In this document: positions 1 to 7,639 of the stretch, piece by piece | How positions within the stretch are numbered: position 1 is the first letter of the stretch | Layout: the number at the start of each line of letters is the position of its first letter | Origin: Candidatus Aenigmatarchaeota archaeon | GTDB taxonomy: Archaea > Aenigmatarchaeota > Aenigmatarchaeia > CG10238-14 > SCSR01 | NCBI GenBank assembly: GCA_030616125.1 | Contig: JAUWXZ010000006.1 | Coordinates: 1-15,681, forward strand | DNA length: 15,681 nucleotides | Reading direction: 5' to 3' | Notes under the pieces: generated by a model | Told to the model about the DNA's origin: nothing | The model's database searches: none | The model's input: only the letters and a program-made list of their open reading frames with translations | Translations under genes and position numbers: made by a program

Positions 1-760
1 AAAATTCCAGTTCTTCTTTTATCTTCTTTAATTCGGAAACTTCTTTTTCCAGCCTAACTTTTTCAATTGTAGCTTCCTCCAAATCTTTTTGGAACGACTC
101 CTTCTCCCTAAGAGATTTTTCTAAAGAATTTTTAAATTCAGAAATATTTTTTTGCAATTCATCCAAATCAATTTTTTTTATTGTGCTTTGCTTCGCAAGT
201 TTTCTTTCAATAATTCTGTTAGTTAGGGTAACTGTATTGGCTCTGGCCTTTTCAAATCTATCTATCATCAACAAATCATCGATTTTTCTCATTCTTTGTC
301 CTTTGGGAATTGTAAGAAAATAGTCCAATGCATTTTGCTCAGAATAAATTGCCTTGCTAAACAAATCAAAATCAACTTTTAAAATCTTTTCAACTATTTC
401 TGTAACTCTTTGAGAATTTGGAGCCTCTAACAATTTTCCATTTTGCCTTATTTCAGAATAGGTTGTGCCCTTACCCTTTTCAATAACCCTTTTAACAGAA
501 TATACTGTCCCATTAACCTGGAAATTAATTTCAACTTCAGCTTTATTTTTTTCTATTGGTTTCTTCATTATCACATCATCAAGTTTTAATTTTCTTGTTT
601 GTAGAATAGGAAAAGTTCCAAATAGCCCAAAAGAAATTGCATCCAAACAGGTTGTCTTACCAGATCCCATGTGCCCTAGTAAAGCATTTGTGCCAATAGA
701 AAAATCAAATTCTGAATCTAAATGAGAACGCCAATTTTTTAGTCTAAGTTTTGTTATCAT
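1..760 (-). CDS. rad50: DNA double-strand break repair ATPase Rad50 (N-terminal part, cut by window edge)
   Basis: Rad50 is the SMC-like ATPase of the Mre11-Rad50 complex, which tethers and processes DNA ends. Translating the minus strand from ATG at 760 gives 253 residues, open to the window edge. The start MITKLRLKNWRSH is the usual Rad50/SMC N-terminal beta strand. The Walker A motif is GHMGSGKTT at residues 29-37, and the Q-loop glutamine is probably Gln142 (SEQNALDYF). From about residue 185 the sequence becomes Lys/Glu/Leu-rich with heptad character, which is the beginning of the long coiled coil. The zinc hook, Walker B and signature motifs lie off the window. It starts 7 bp after the mre11 stop codon, so the two genes are almost certainly co-transcribed. 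Walker A has Met where the family usually has Asn (GxNGxGKS/T), a mild deviation. Confidence 0.93.
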   Translation of the reverse strand, partial: MITKLRLKNWRSHLDSEFDFSIGTNALLGHMGSGKTTCLDAISFGLFGTFPILQTRKLKLDDVIMKKPIEKNKAEVEINFQVNGTVYSVKRVIEKGKGTTYSEIRQNGKLLEAPNSQRVTEIVEKILKVDFDLFSKAIYSEQNALDYFLTIPKGQRMRKIDDLLMIDRFEKARANTVTLTNRIIERKLAKQSTIKKIDLDELQKNISEFKNSLEKSLREKESFQKDLEEATIEKVRLEKEVSELKKIKEELEF

Positions 761-767
761 TTTTTTT

Positions 768-2024
768 TCACTTTTCAATCAAAGGTTTCTTTAAGACTTG
801 GGTTAAAGTGGATTGCTCAACAAGCAAAATATTGAAAACCTTTTCTATCTCACCATCACTTAACAATTTAAAAGTATTATCATAATCAAATATTGAGTTG
901 AATTTCAATTCTTCTAGGTTTTTCTTCAATAATCCTAGACCAATCTCTTCTGTAGATAATTTTTGTTCTCTCAAATTTCTTAAGAATTCTATTTTTTGAG
1001 TAATTTCTGGAGATTCTAATTCTTTAACAAAACCTATAAGCGCTTTTCCCGAATATTTTCTTTCTATGTATCTTAACTCCTGATCAGACACTTCTGTCTC
1101 CTTTCCAACTATTTTTAATTTAATTAACGGTGGTTTAGGTAAATTTTTCACATAGATTATTTCTTTTAATTTTTTTTCTATCTGTTCTCTAAGAGATAAT
1201 TTTTTTTCAAGTTTAATTTCTTCATAAAAGAATTTTCTATTTCTTTCTAAAGGAATAAAATCAATTTTTGGTTTTTCGTTAAGCTCGACTTTAACAAAAC
1301 CCTTTTCTGTTTCTGCCTCATTTTTTTCTAATTGAGTTACAATTGTGCTTCCAGGAATAACTAAAATTGAATCATCAATTTTTTCTATTGAATGACCGTG
1401 TATATGTCCATCGACAATTAAATCAAAACCTTTTGGTAGATTAGATAAATTCAGAGTAGGTGGTTCTAAAGGAGAGTAAACATAAGGCTCGATGCTCTGA
1501 TGTAAAAGTAAAATATTGAAACAATTTGGCATCGGTTTAGGATTCCAAGAGTATAAAACGTCTTTTGCAAACCTTTCCGGTACCCCCGACATTCCATGGA
1601 TTGCAACTCTTTTTCCATCTTTCTCAAAAACAATTGTTTGACAATGCAAATGAATTAAAATTCCTGCATTTTCTAGAGCTTGGATCACATTTATTTCATC
1701 TTTCGCTCTTCTTTCATGTGTGCCATGAATCGCTATTACTGGTAAATGTTTTAAAGTTCTTTTGGAAATTTTCCTTAACTCTTTTGAAGATTCCAAAAAT
1801 TTTACATTACTTTCCTTCAATAAAGGTTTAACTAAAATTTTTATCGCCTTTGCCCAAATAGAAGTTTTAGGAAATCTAGAATCAAAAATATCACCGATTA
1901 ATAAAATCAAATCAGAGTCCAATGCCTTTTCCATGGCTTCTTCTGCCTGTTCAAAGCTATCTTCTTCCAATTCTAGTCGGGAAGAAACCCCAAAATGGAA
2001 GTCAGAAAGAATCGCAATTCTCAT
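768..2024 (-). CDS. mre11: DNA double-strand break repair nuclease Mre11
   Basis: A 418-residue calcineurin-like metallophosphoesterase, the nuclease partner of Rad50 in DNA-end resection. The phosphoesterase motifs occur in order: DFH (Asp8, His10), GDIFD (Asp45), GTHE (Thr102, His103), LLHQ (His175) and GHIHG (His207, His209). These correspond to the two-metal site and the catalytic His of Pyrococcus Mre11. The normal motif III is GNHD, whose Asn is a metal ligand; here it is GTHE, so that ligand is replaced by Thr (see findings). The capping region follows from about residue 240, and the Lys/Leu/Glu-rich C-terminus probably binds the Rad50 coiled coil. The gene sits directly upstream of rad50, which supports Mre11 over another metallophosphoesterase. 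The first ATG follows an AT-rich block with no Shine-Dalgarno site, suggesting a leaderless or short-leader mRNA. Confidence 0.9.
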   Translation of the reverse strand: MRIAILSDFHFGVSSRLELEEDSFEQAEEAMEKALDSDLILLIGDIFDSRFPKTSIWAKAIKILVKPLLKESNVKFLESSKELRKISKRTLKHLPVIAIHGTHERRAKDEINVIQALENAGILIHLHCQTIVFEKDGKRVAIHGMSGVPERFAKDVLYSWNPKPMPNCFNILLLHQSIEPYVYSPLEPPTLNLSNLPKGFDLIVDGHIHGHSIEKIDDSILVIPGSTIVTQLEKNEAETEKGFVKVELNEKPKIDFIPLERNRKFFYEEIKLEKKLSLREQIEKKLKEIIYVKNLPKPPLIKLKIVGKETEVSDQELRYIERKYSGKALIGFVKELESPEITQKIEFLRNLREQKLSTEEIGLGLLKKNLEELKFNSIFDYDNTFKLLSDGEIEKVFNILLVEQSTLTQVLKKPLIEK

Positions 2025-2040
2025 ACTATTACTAACTATT

Positions 2041-2062
2041 TAAATTAAATTTATTTAAATTC
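2041..2062. promoter_or_regulatory. Divergent AT-rich promoter region between mre11 and proS
   Basis: The 60 bp between the divergent starts contains a run of TTTAAAT-type boxes (ttatttaaat at 2051-2060 and taaattaaat at 2041-2050). On the plus strand the box is centred about 30 bp before the proS ATG at 2085. On the minus strand it lies about 20-30 bp before the mre11 ATG at 2024. This spacing fits archaeal TATA boxes driving leaderless or very short-leader transcripts on both sides. No Shine-Dalgarno sequence is visible before either gene. The positions are read by eye, and no transcription start is known. Confidence 0.5.
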
Positions 2063-2084
2063 TATCGAAAACTAACATTTTATT

Positions 2085-3527
2085 ATGGCTAAACAAGAAG
2101 GTATTACATTTAAAAAGTCTGAAAACTTTTCTAAGTGGTATAATCAAATTGTTCTAAAGTCTGAGTTAGCCGACTATGCTCCAGTTCAAGGATGTATGGT
2201 TTTTAGGCCAAATGGCTATGCTATATGGGAAAACATAATGAAAGCTTTAGATCAAAAAATCAAAGCTCGTGGCGTAAGGAACGTTTATTTTCCTCAGTTT
2301 ATTCCTGAAAGTTTTCTAAAGAAAGAAGCTGAGCATTTTTCTGGATTTGCTCATGAGTGTGCATGGGTCACCCAAGGTGGAGAAAAAAAGCTTGGGGAAA
2401 GGCTTGCCATTAGACCAACAAGTGAAACAATAATGTATGTAGCTTTTAGCAATTGGATAAGAAGCCATAGAGATTTGCCCTTAAAAATTAACCAGTGGTG
2501 TAATATTGTCCGTTGGGAGTCCGCAACAAAGCTTTTTGTTAGGACTACTGAATTCCTATGGCAAGAGGGGCATACTGTACATAAAACAAAAGAAGAAGCA
2601 GATAAAGAAGCTATGGAAATGCTTGAAGTTTATAGAGACTTGATGGAAAATTATCTGAGTATTCCAGTTTTGATTGGAAGAAAAACTGAAAGAGAAAAAT
2701 TCGCTGGAGCTTTGCATACATTTGCCCTAGAAGCGATAATGCCGGATGGTGATGCTATCCAACTAGGAACCACTCATCAACTAGGACAAAATTTCTCCAA
2801 AGTTTTTGGTATTAAATTTTTGGATGAAAATGGAAAAGAAAAATATGTTTGGCAAACCTCTTGGGGAGTTTCTTCCAGGCTTATAGGGTCTATTGTGATG
2901 ACTCACAGTGATAATAAAGGATTGGTTCTTCCACCAAGAATAGCTTATGCTCATGTTGTAATAGTTCCAATATTTTATAAGAAAGTTGAAAAAGACAAAG
3001 TTCTTAAAAAAGCTAAAGAAGTAAAAGAAATTTTGGAAAAAGAAAATTTGTCCGTTATTCTAGACGATAGAGAAGGTTATACTCCTGGTTGGAAGTTTAA
3101 CGAATGGGAATTAAAAGGTATGCCAATTAGAATTGAAATCGGTCCAAAAGATGTTCAAGAAAAGCAAGTTGTAATGGTTAGAAGAGATATTCCAGAAAAA
3201 GTTACCGTTAAAGAAAGTGAATTGTTAAAAAAAACAAAACAGTTACTAGAAAACATTCAAAAAAACCTTTTCAATAAAGCAAAAAAGTTACTAGAAGAAA
3301 ATATTAGTACAGTTAAAACTTATGAAGAGTTTAAAAAGGTTTTAAAAAACAAAAAGGGGTTTATAAGAGCTTGTTGGTGTTCAGATTCAAAATGCGAAGA
3401 AAAAATTAAAGAAGAAACTGGGGCTACTATCAGAAATATTCCGTTTGAAAAGGAAAAAATATTTTCTGATTGTATTTACTGTAATAAAAAAGCTAAAGAA
3501 GTTGTTTATTTTGCAAAGGCGTATTGA
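2085..3527 (+). CDS. proS: Prolyl-tRNA synthetase, archaeal/eukaryotic type (ProRS)
   Basis: Cytoplasmic class II aminoacyl-tRNA synthetase that charges tRNA-Pro. The 480-residue length is normal for the short archaeal form, which lacks the bacterial editing insertion. Visible motifs are RPTSE (110-114), motif 2 RWE (143-145) with the following FVRTTEFLWQEGHT, THQLGQNFS (230-238) and motif 3 GVSSRLIG (261-268). The anticodon-binding domain follows from about residue 290. The C-terminal domain has Cys432, Cys437, Cys463 and Cys466, whose spacing (5, 26, 3) equals that of the zinc-binding Cys in the Thermus thermophilus enzyme. The protein ends in the family's conserved C-terminal Tyr (AKAY). 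The ATG at 2085 is preceded by a TATA-like box and no Shine-Dalgarno site. The gene is followed by psmB and aCPSF1, a gene order shared with Methanocaldococcus. Confidence 0.97.
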   Translation: MAKQEGITFKKSENFSKWYNQIVLKSELADYAPVQGCMVFRPNGYAIWENIMKALDQKIKARGVRNVYFPQFIPESFLKKEAEHFSGFAHECAWVTQGGEKKLGERLAIRPTSETIMYVAFSNWIRSHRDLPLKINQWCNIVRWESATKLFVRTTEFLWQEGHTVHKTKEEADKEAMEMLEVYRDLMENYLSIPVLIGRKTEREKFAGALHTFALEAIMPDGDAIQLGTTHQLGQNFSKVFGIKFLDENGKEKYVWQTSWGVSSRLIGSIVMTHSDNKGLVLPPRIAYAHVVIVPIFYKKVEKDKVLKKAKEVKEILEKENLSVILDDREGYTPGWKFNEWELKGMPIRIEIGPKDVQEKQVVMVRRDIPEKVTVKESELLKKTKQLLENIQKNLFNKAKKLLEENISTVKTYEEFKKVLKNKKGFIRACWCSDSKCEEKIKEETGATIRNIPFEKEKIFSDCIYCNKKAKEVVYFAKAY

Positions 3528-3538
3528 TTGACCAAAAC

Positions 3539-3550
3539 ATATTTAAGTAT
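3539..3550 (+). promoter_or_regulatory. Putative TATA box upstream of psmB
   Basis: The sequence atatttaagtat lies in the 58-bp gap between proS and psmB, about 36-47 bp before the psmB ATG. Transcription would begin near 3570, leaving a leader of roughly 15 nt that contains GAGGT (3580-3584). This suggests that psmB, with aCPSF1 behind it, has its own promoter and does not depend only on proS read-through. The call is by eye from AT content and spacing. Confidence 0.4.
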
Positions 3551-3585
3551 AATGACATAATTAATTTTATCTGGTCCTTGAGGTA

Positions 3586-4224
3586 ATGGATTTGAAGCTT
3601 GATGAAAAAGAAATAAGAAAAACAGGAACCACAACTGTAGCTTTAATTTGTAAGGATGGAGTGATTCTGGCTGCAGAAAAAAGATCTATTATGGGTTATT
3701 TGGTTGCTTCAAAAGAGTCTGAGAAAATCTTACCGATAGAAGATCATATTGCATTAACAATTGCGGGGGGTGTGGGTGATTGCCAAACCCTGGTCAGATA
3801 TATGAAAGCTGAACTAAAACTTTTCTCAATTCAAAATAAAAGAAAAATTTCTGTAAAAGGGGCCACAACCTTGCTTTCAAACATTTTGCAAGGAAGTAGG
3901 ATGTTTCCTTTTCTAGTTCAGTTAATCCTTGCTGGCTATGATACTTCTGGTCCTTCAATTTTTACCATGGACGCGGTTGGTGCTGCAGAAGAAGAAAGAA
4001 AATTCTTCTCAACAGGATCTGGATCACCAATTGCTTTAGGTGTTTTAGAAAATAAATATAAAAATGGTATTTCAGTTGATGAAGGCTCAAAATTGGCTTT
4101 AGAGTCTATTAGGGCCGCTACCGAAAGGGATGTTGCTTCTGGTGGAAAGGCTGTTGATGTTGCTGTTATAACAAAAGAAGGAATTAAAATAACAAAACAT
4201 GAATTAGAAAAAATTTCGAAATAA
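3586..4224 (+). CDS. psmB: Archaeal proteasome 20S core, beta subunit
   Basis: Threonine protease subunit forming the inner rings of the 20S proteasome. The 212-residue precursor has a 14-residue propeptide ending in Gly14. Cleavage before Thr15 would expose the catalytic TTTVAL N-terminus. Supporting active-site residues match the Thermoplasma pattern: Glu31 (mature position 17) and Lys47 (mature 33). The TGSGSPIA segment (about 143-150) and ATERDVASGG complete the family signature. The alpha subunit is not in this window. A GAGGT site at 3580-3584 is only 1 nt from the ATG, which is tight; a TTG start at codon 3 (3592) would have better spacing and would still keep an 11-12 residue propeptide. 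The gene ends 21 bp before the likely aCPSF1 start, so the two are probably co-transcribed. Confidence 0.96.
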   Translation: MDLKLDEKEIRKTGTTTVALICKDGVILAAEKRSIMGYLVASKESEKILPIEDHIALTIAGGVGDCQTLVRYMKAELKLFSIQNKRKISVKGATTLLSNILQGSRMFPFLVQLILAGYDTSGPSIFTMDAVGAAEEERKFFSTGSGSPIALGVLENKYKNGISVDEGSKLALESIRAATERDVASGGKAVDVAVITKEGIKITKHELEKISK

Positions 4225-4234
4225 GAATTCTCTT

Positions 4235-4240
4235 GAGTGA
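4235..4240 (+). promoter_or_regulatory. Ribosome binding site deciding the aCPSF1 start
   Basis: GAGTGA at 4235-4240 resembles GAGGTGA and lies 5 nt upstream of ATG 4246. The GTG inside this site (4237) is also in frame and would add three residues (MKK), but choosing it would place the start codon within the ribosome binding site. ATG 4246 is therefore preferred. Confidence 0.45.
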
Positions 4241-4245
4241 AAAAA

Positions 4246-6114
4246 ATGGAAATTCTTGAAAGAGTAAAATCTCTTTTACCAAAAGAAGCAATAAGCAGGA
4301 TAGAATTAGAAGGATCTGAAATTATAGTTTATACAAAAGATAGAGAGTTCTTTAAAACTTACGAAGACACGATAAGACAGGTGGTGGGGCAACTTAAAAA
4401 AAGAATTGAAATTAGACCAGAAAATAATCTTTCCTTAGAACAAGAAGCTACAAGACAAAAAATTATGGAAATTGTTCCTCCTGAAGCGAACATAAAAGAA
4501 ATTTATTTTGAACCTGAGAGAAGTCTGGTAATAATTGCAGCTGAAAAACCTGGCCTGGTTATTGGAAAGGGTGGAGAAACGTTTAGAAGGGTTCGAACAG
4601 AAAGTTTCTGGGTTCCAAGAATTGAAAGAGTGCCCCCAATTAAGTCTGACATAATAGATGGGATTAGGAAAGTTCTACACACAGAAGTGAAATTTAGAAA
4701 AAATTTTTTGAATAAAATTGGCGAAAGTATTTTTTCAGAAAGGATAACCAGTAGATATTGGATAAGAGTTATTGGCTTAGGTGCATGCAGAGAAGTTGGA
4801 AGAAGTTGTTTCCTTGTAGAGACGCCAAAATCAAAAGTTTTGATAGATTGTGGGGTGAATGCCGGAGGAACTAACAGTGGAGCATATCCTATTTTGAATA
4901 CAAGAGAATTTGACTACAATGAGCTGGATGCGATAATAATTTCTCATTCACACTTAGATCATTTGGGTTTTGTTCCTACCCTGTATGAAAGAGGATACTC
5001 TGGTCCTTTATACCTTACCACTCCAACCATAGACTTGGCAACCTTGCTTTGGTTGGATTATATAGACGTTATGCAGAGAAATGCTGTTAATCCTATTTTT
5101 ACTGCAAAAGGTGTAAAAGAGGCTGTTAAGCGTTCTGTTCCTTTGGAATATGGGGAAGTTTCTGATGTTGCTCCAGATGTAAGATTAACTTTCCAAAATG
5201 CTGGACATGTTTTGGGCTCGGCTTTAATTCATTTGCATATAGGAGAAGGTCTACATAATATCGTCTATGCTTCTGACTTGAAGTATGGAAGGACCCCTTT
5301 GCTTGATCAAGCTTTTACAGATTTTCAAAGAGTTGAAACTTTAATTCTTGAATCAACTTATGGGGGAGCAGAAGATATAAAACCTCCAAGACAAGAATCT
5401 GAAAATGAGTTGATGAATATAATTAACAGAACGATGGAAAGAAATGGGGGTTGTTTAATTCCTTCTTTTGCAGTTGAGCGAGCTCAGGACATAATGACAA
5501 TTTTAGTTGAGAACAACTTCCAATATCCAGTTTTTATTGATGGAATGATTTGGGACGCCACAGGAATTTATACTGCCTATCCGGAATATATGTCTAGAAA
5601 CATACAGAAAAAAGTGTTTAGTAATCAAGATCCTTTTAAAAGTGAAATATTCAAAAGAGTTGCTTCTCCAAGTGATAGAGAAAAGGTTTTAGAGCAAAAA
5701 CCTTGTGTAATAATTTCAACCTCTGGGATGTTAACAGGAGGACCGGCAATAAGTTATCTACAAGCCTTGGCCGAAAATCCTAACAATACATTAATATTTG
5801 TAGGCTACCAAACAGAAGGAACTATGGGTAGAAGGATTCAGAAAGGCTGGAAAGAAGTTCCTGTTAAATTGGAGGGTGGAAAAACGATATCTATAAATTT
5901 GCAGATGGAAGTTGCTACAATCGATGGGTTATCGGGGCATTCGGATAGAAACCAGTTATTAAGTTTTGTTAACAGATTAGCAGCAAAGCCTGATAAGGTA
6001 ATTGTTATTCATGGCGAGAATCAAAAGGTTTTGGACTTGGCAAGGACTATTCATCAGTTATTTAGAATAGAGACCGTTGCACCAAAAAACTTGGAAGGAA
6101 TTAGATTAAAATAG
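4246..6114 (+). CDS. fttA: aCPSF1/FttA beta-CASP ribonuclease and transcription termination factor
   Basis: Archaeal homologue of the eukaryotic CPSF73 cleavage factor. The family binds RNA, cuts near U-rich tracts and causes transcription termination. Residues are counted from ATG 4246 (622 residues, the usual length; GTG 4237 would give 625). Two N-terminal KH-type RNA-binding domains come first, the second with the GKGG loop at 107-110. The metallo-beta-lactamase core has HSHLDH (234-239), GHVLGSALIH (His321), ASDLKYG (Asp344) and LESTYGG. The beta-CASP domain has PSFAVERAQD, ISTSGMLTGGP and GYQTEGTMGRR. The C-terminal part has GHSDR (564-568) and the last metal ligand in VIHGE (His589). 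All expected ligands are present, so the enzyme should be active. It follows psmB directly, as in Methanocaldococcus, and its stop lies 1 bp from the stop of the converging pilus operon. Confidence 0.97.
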   Translation: MEILERVKSLLPKEAISRIELEGSEIIVYTKDREFFKTYEDTIRQVVGQLKKRIEIRPENNLSLEQEATRQKIMEIVPPEANIKEIYFEPERSLVIIAAEKPGLVIGKGGETFRRVRTESFWVPRIERVPPIKSDIIDGIRKVLHTEVKFRKNFLNKIGESIFSERITSRYWIRVIGLGACREVGRSCFLVETPKSKVLIDCGVNAGGTNSGAYPILNTREFDYNELDAIIISHSHLDHLGFVPTLYERGYSGPLYLTTPTIDLATLLWLDYIDVMQRNAVNPIFTAKGVKEAVKRSVPLEYGEVSDVAPDVRLTFQNAGHVLGSALIHLHIGEGLHNIVYASDLKYGRTPLLDQAFTDFQRVETLILESTYGGAEDIKPPRQESENELMNIINRTMERNGGCLIPSFAVERAQDIMTILVENNFQYPVFIDGMIWDATGIYTAYPEYMSRNIQKKVFSNQDPFKSEIFKRVASPSDREKVLEQKPCVIISTSGMLTGGPAISYLQALAENPNNTLIFVGYQTEGTMGRRIQKGWKEVPVKLEGGKTISINLQMEVATIDGLSGHSDRNQLLSFVNRLAAKPDKVIVIHGENQKVLDLARTIHQLFRIETVAPKNLEGIRLK

Positions 6115-6115
6115 T

Positions 6116-7639
6116 TTAGTAAGGATATCCTAAACCTAAATTAAATCTATAAATTTCAAACATGTCTATATTGACAGTATTTATGTACGAAGTTGTGTAA
6201 CCAATTTTTATGTCCAGAGCTCCAACAGCTTCTTTATTTGAAGCCCAAAATAAAAGTGACAACAAAAGTAACTTTTCATCGTCTCCTACCCCTTCTTCTG
6301 TAAAGTTTGATATCCAAGCTGTTCTGCTTATATTTGTGTTCAACACAACTCCTGGAATTGGTTCTCTATGTTTTGTTTTTGTGTCTGCTTGGATAAGGAT
6401 TTTGTAATAATCATCACTTCCAGGCAGAACTACGGTATAGCCCGACCAAGGTTTTTTTCCTCTACACCATCCGGGTGGGATGAATTTTCCAGCAGGACGA
6501 TTAGCTTTTCCGCTTTTGTTTGTAACTGAACAACCCCATTCGACTTTAATAAAATCATGGAACTTATATTCAGATCTAAAAGATACACCAATTTCTTCTT
6601 GACCATTTATATAACTAAGATAGAATGTCCAATTTCTTGCTTCGTCAGGAGTTTCGTTATAATAATCTAGTATGTAAAAATTATATCCTTCTTCTAGCTC
6701 AACATTTGGTTTTCCATCTGGATCTCTATCTGTGTCAAAATAAACATAGGTAGAGTCACAAATCCAAAACATATAGTTTATAAGTTCTCCAATATTTTCT
6801 CCAGTTATATTGGCTTGTATGCTAAAGTTTCCTGTTGCTATATCTCCGCAGGACCTAGGAATAATTTGATCTGATGGTATCGGCCCTGTTGTTTGTGTTG
6901 CAAGTAATGGTATTGGTATATGATAAAAATATTTCCATGGAGTATAAATTATATCACTTGCATTATTTGGCTTTCTTCTAAACTCATCATAAACAGCCAC
7001 ATCCCTTATGTCCCCTCCAGCAGTGCTTCTTTGAAACTGAAGGTCAAATATTTGTTTATGACCATCATCCAATTTGCCTATTCCTATGTCGGACATTTCA
7101 ACTATTCCATTTCCTTCAGCAAGATAATCTAGCAAATTTTGCTTATATTTTGAAAGGTTCTTGTAGCCCCAAATTAACAAAACATCTGTTCCAGGTTTAA
7201 TCGAATCTAAAGTTGTGTCCCAAAACTCAATTTTTATTTTTCGGTCGTTAACTCTTATAAAAGGTTCTCCATATCTTGTAAACCATGATCTTAAAGCAGA
7301 TATTGTTACATTAGTACAATTACAAGCAACAGAAATTGTAGGTTTAAAAGTTCCCTCAGTTTCTGACCATGAAATAATACCTGTCTTGCTTATCGGAATT
7401 GTTTGATTTAGAAAATCTTCCAATGCTGTCAAGTTAAATGAAAGATTATAAAGATTGTCCTTGCCTAATCTGTCAATCGTTAAAATCAAATCCTTTCCTT
7501 TCAAAAGAACTAAAGATTCACTCCATCTATCATGATAAGAAAACCCTGGAAAGAAAATACCCAAGCTTACAAATAATATTATCACTGATGTGATCATCTC
7601 TATTAAAGCAATTTGACCTTTCTTACCATAGCTCAACAA
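6116..7639 (-). CDS. Large pilin-like surface protein with class III-type signal and Rossmann-like domain
   Basis: A 507-residue protein, last gene of the pilus operon. The N-terminus is short and basic, GKKGQ, followed by a hydrophobic helix (about residues 10-31) as in archaeal class III prepilins; cleavage would fall near Gly8/Gln9. The rest is predicted extracellular, with more than ten N-x-S/T sequons. Residues about 135-190 (EFWDTTLDSI, then DVLLIWGYKN, then LLDYLAEGNGIVEMSD) look like a Rossmann/GATase1-like fold. This is a pattern judgement; no catalytic Cys is evident. The C-terminal half appears beta-rich and is unrecognised. The only usable in-frame starts are TTG codons at 7639 and 7636; the nearby ATG at 7630 is out of frame and stops at once. 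The start overlaps the previous gene by about 14-17 bp, suggesting translational coupling. Likely a minor or tip pilin or adhesin. Confidence 0.72.
   Translation of the reverse strand: MLSYGKKGQIALIEMITSVIILFVSLGIFFPGFSYHDRWSESLVLLKGKDLILTIDRLGKDNLYNLSFNLTALEDFLNQTIPISKTGIISWSETEGTFKPTISVACNCTNVTISALRSWFTRYGEPFIRVNDRKIKIEFWDTTLDSIKPGTDVLLIWGYKNLSKYKQNLLDYLAEGNGIVEMSDIGIGKLDDGHKQIFDLQFQRSTAGGDIRDVAVYDEFRRKPNNASDIIYTPWKYFYHIPIPLLATQTTGPIPSDQIIPRSCGDIATGNFSIQANITGENIGELINYMFWICDSTYVYFDTDRDPDGKPNVELEEGYNFYILDYYNETPDEARNWTFYLSYINGQEEIGVSFRSEYKFHDFIKVEWGCSVTNKSGKANRPAGKFIPPGWCRGKKPWSGYTVVLPGSDDYYKILIQADTKTKHREPIPGVVLNTNISRTAWISNFTEEGVGDDEKLLLLSLLFWASNKEAVGALDIKIGYTTSYINTVNIDMFEIYRFNLGLGYPY

Noticed and set aside
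465..725. 86-codon plus-strand open frame over rad50
   Set aside because: It is antisense to the clear Rad50 N-terminal domain with Walker A, and shows no independent evidence of coding.
7623..7639. Possible frameshift joining the 165- and 507-residue pilin genes
   Set aside because: Each product has its own complete [AG]Q plus hydrophobic-helix signal, so they are separate proteins and the overlap is normal operon packing.
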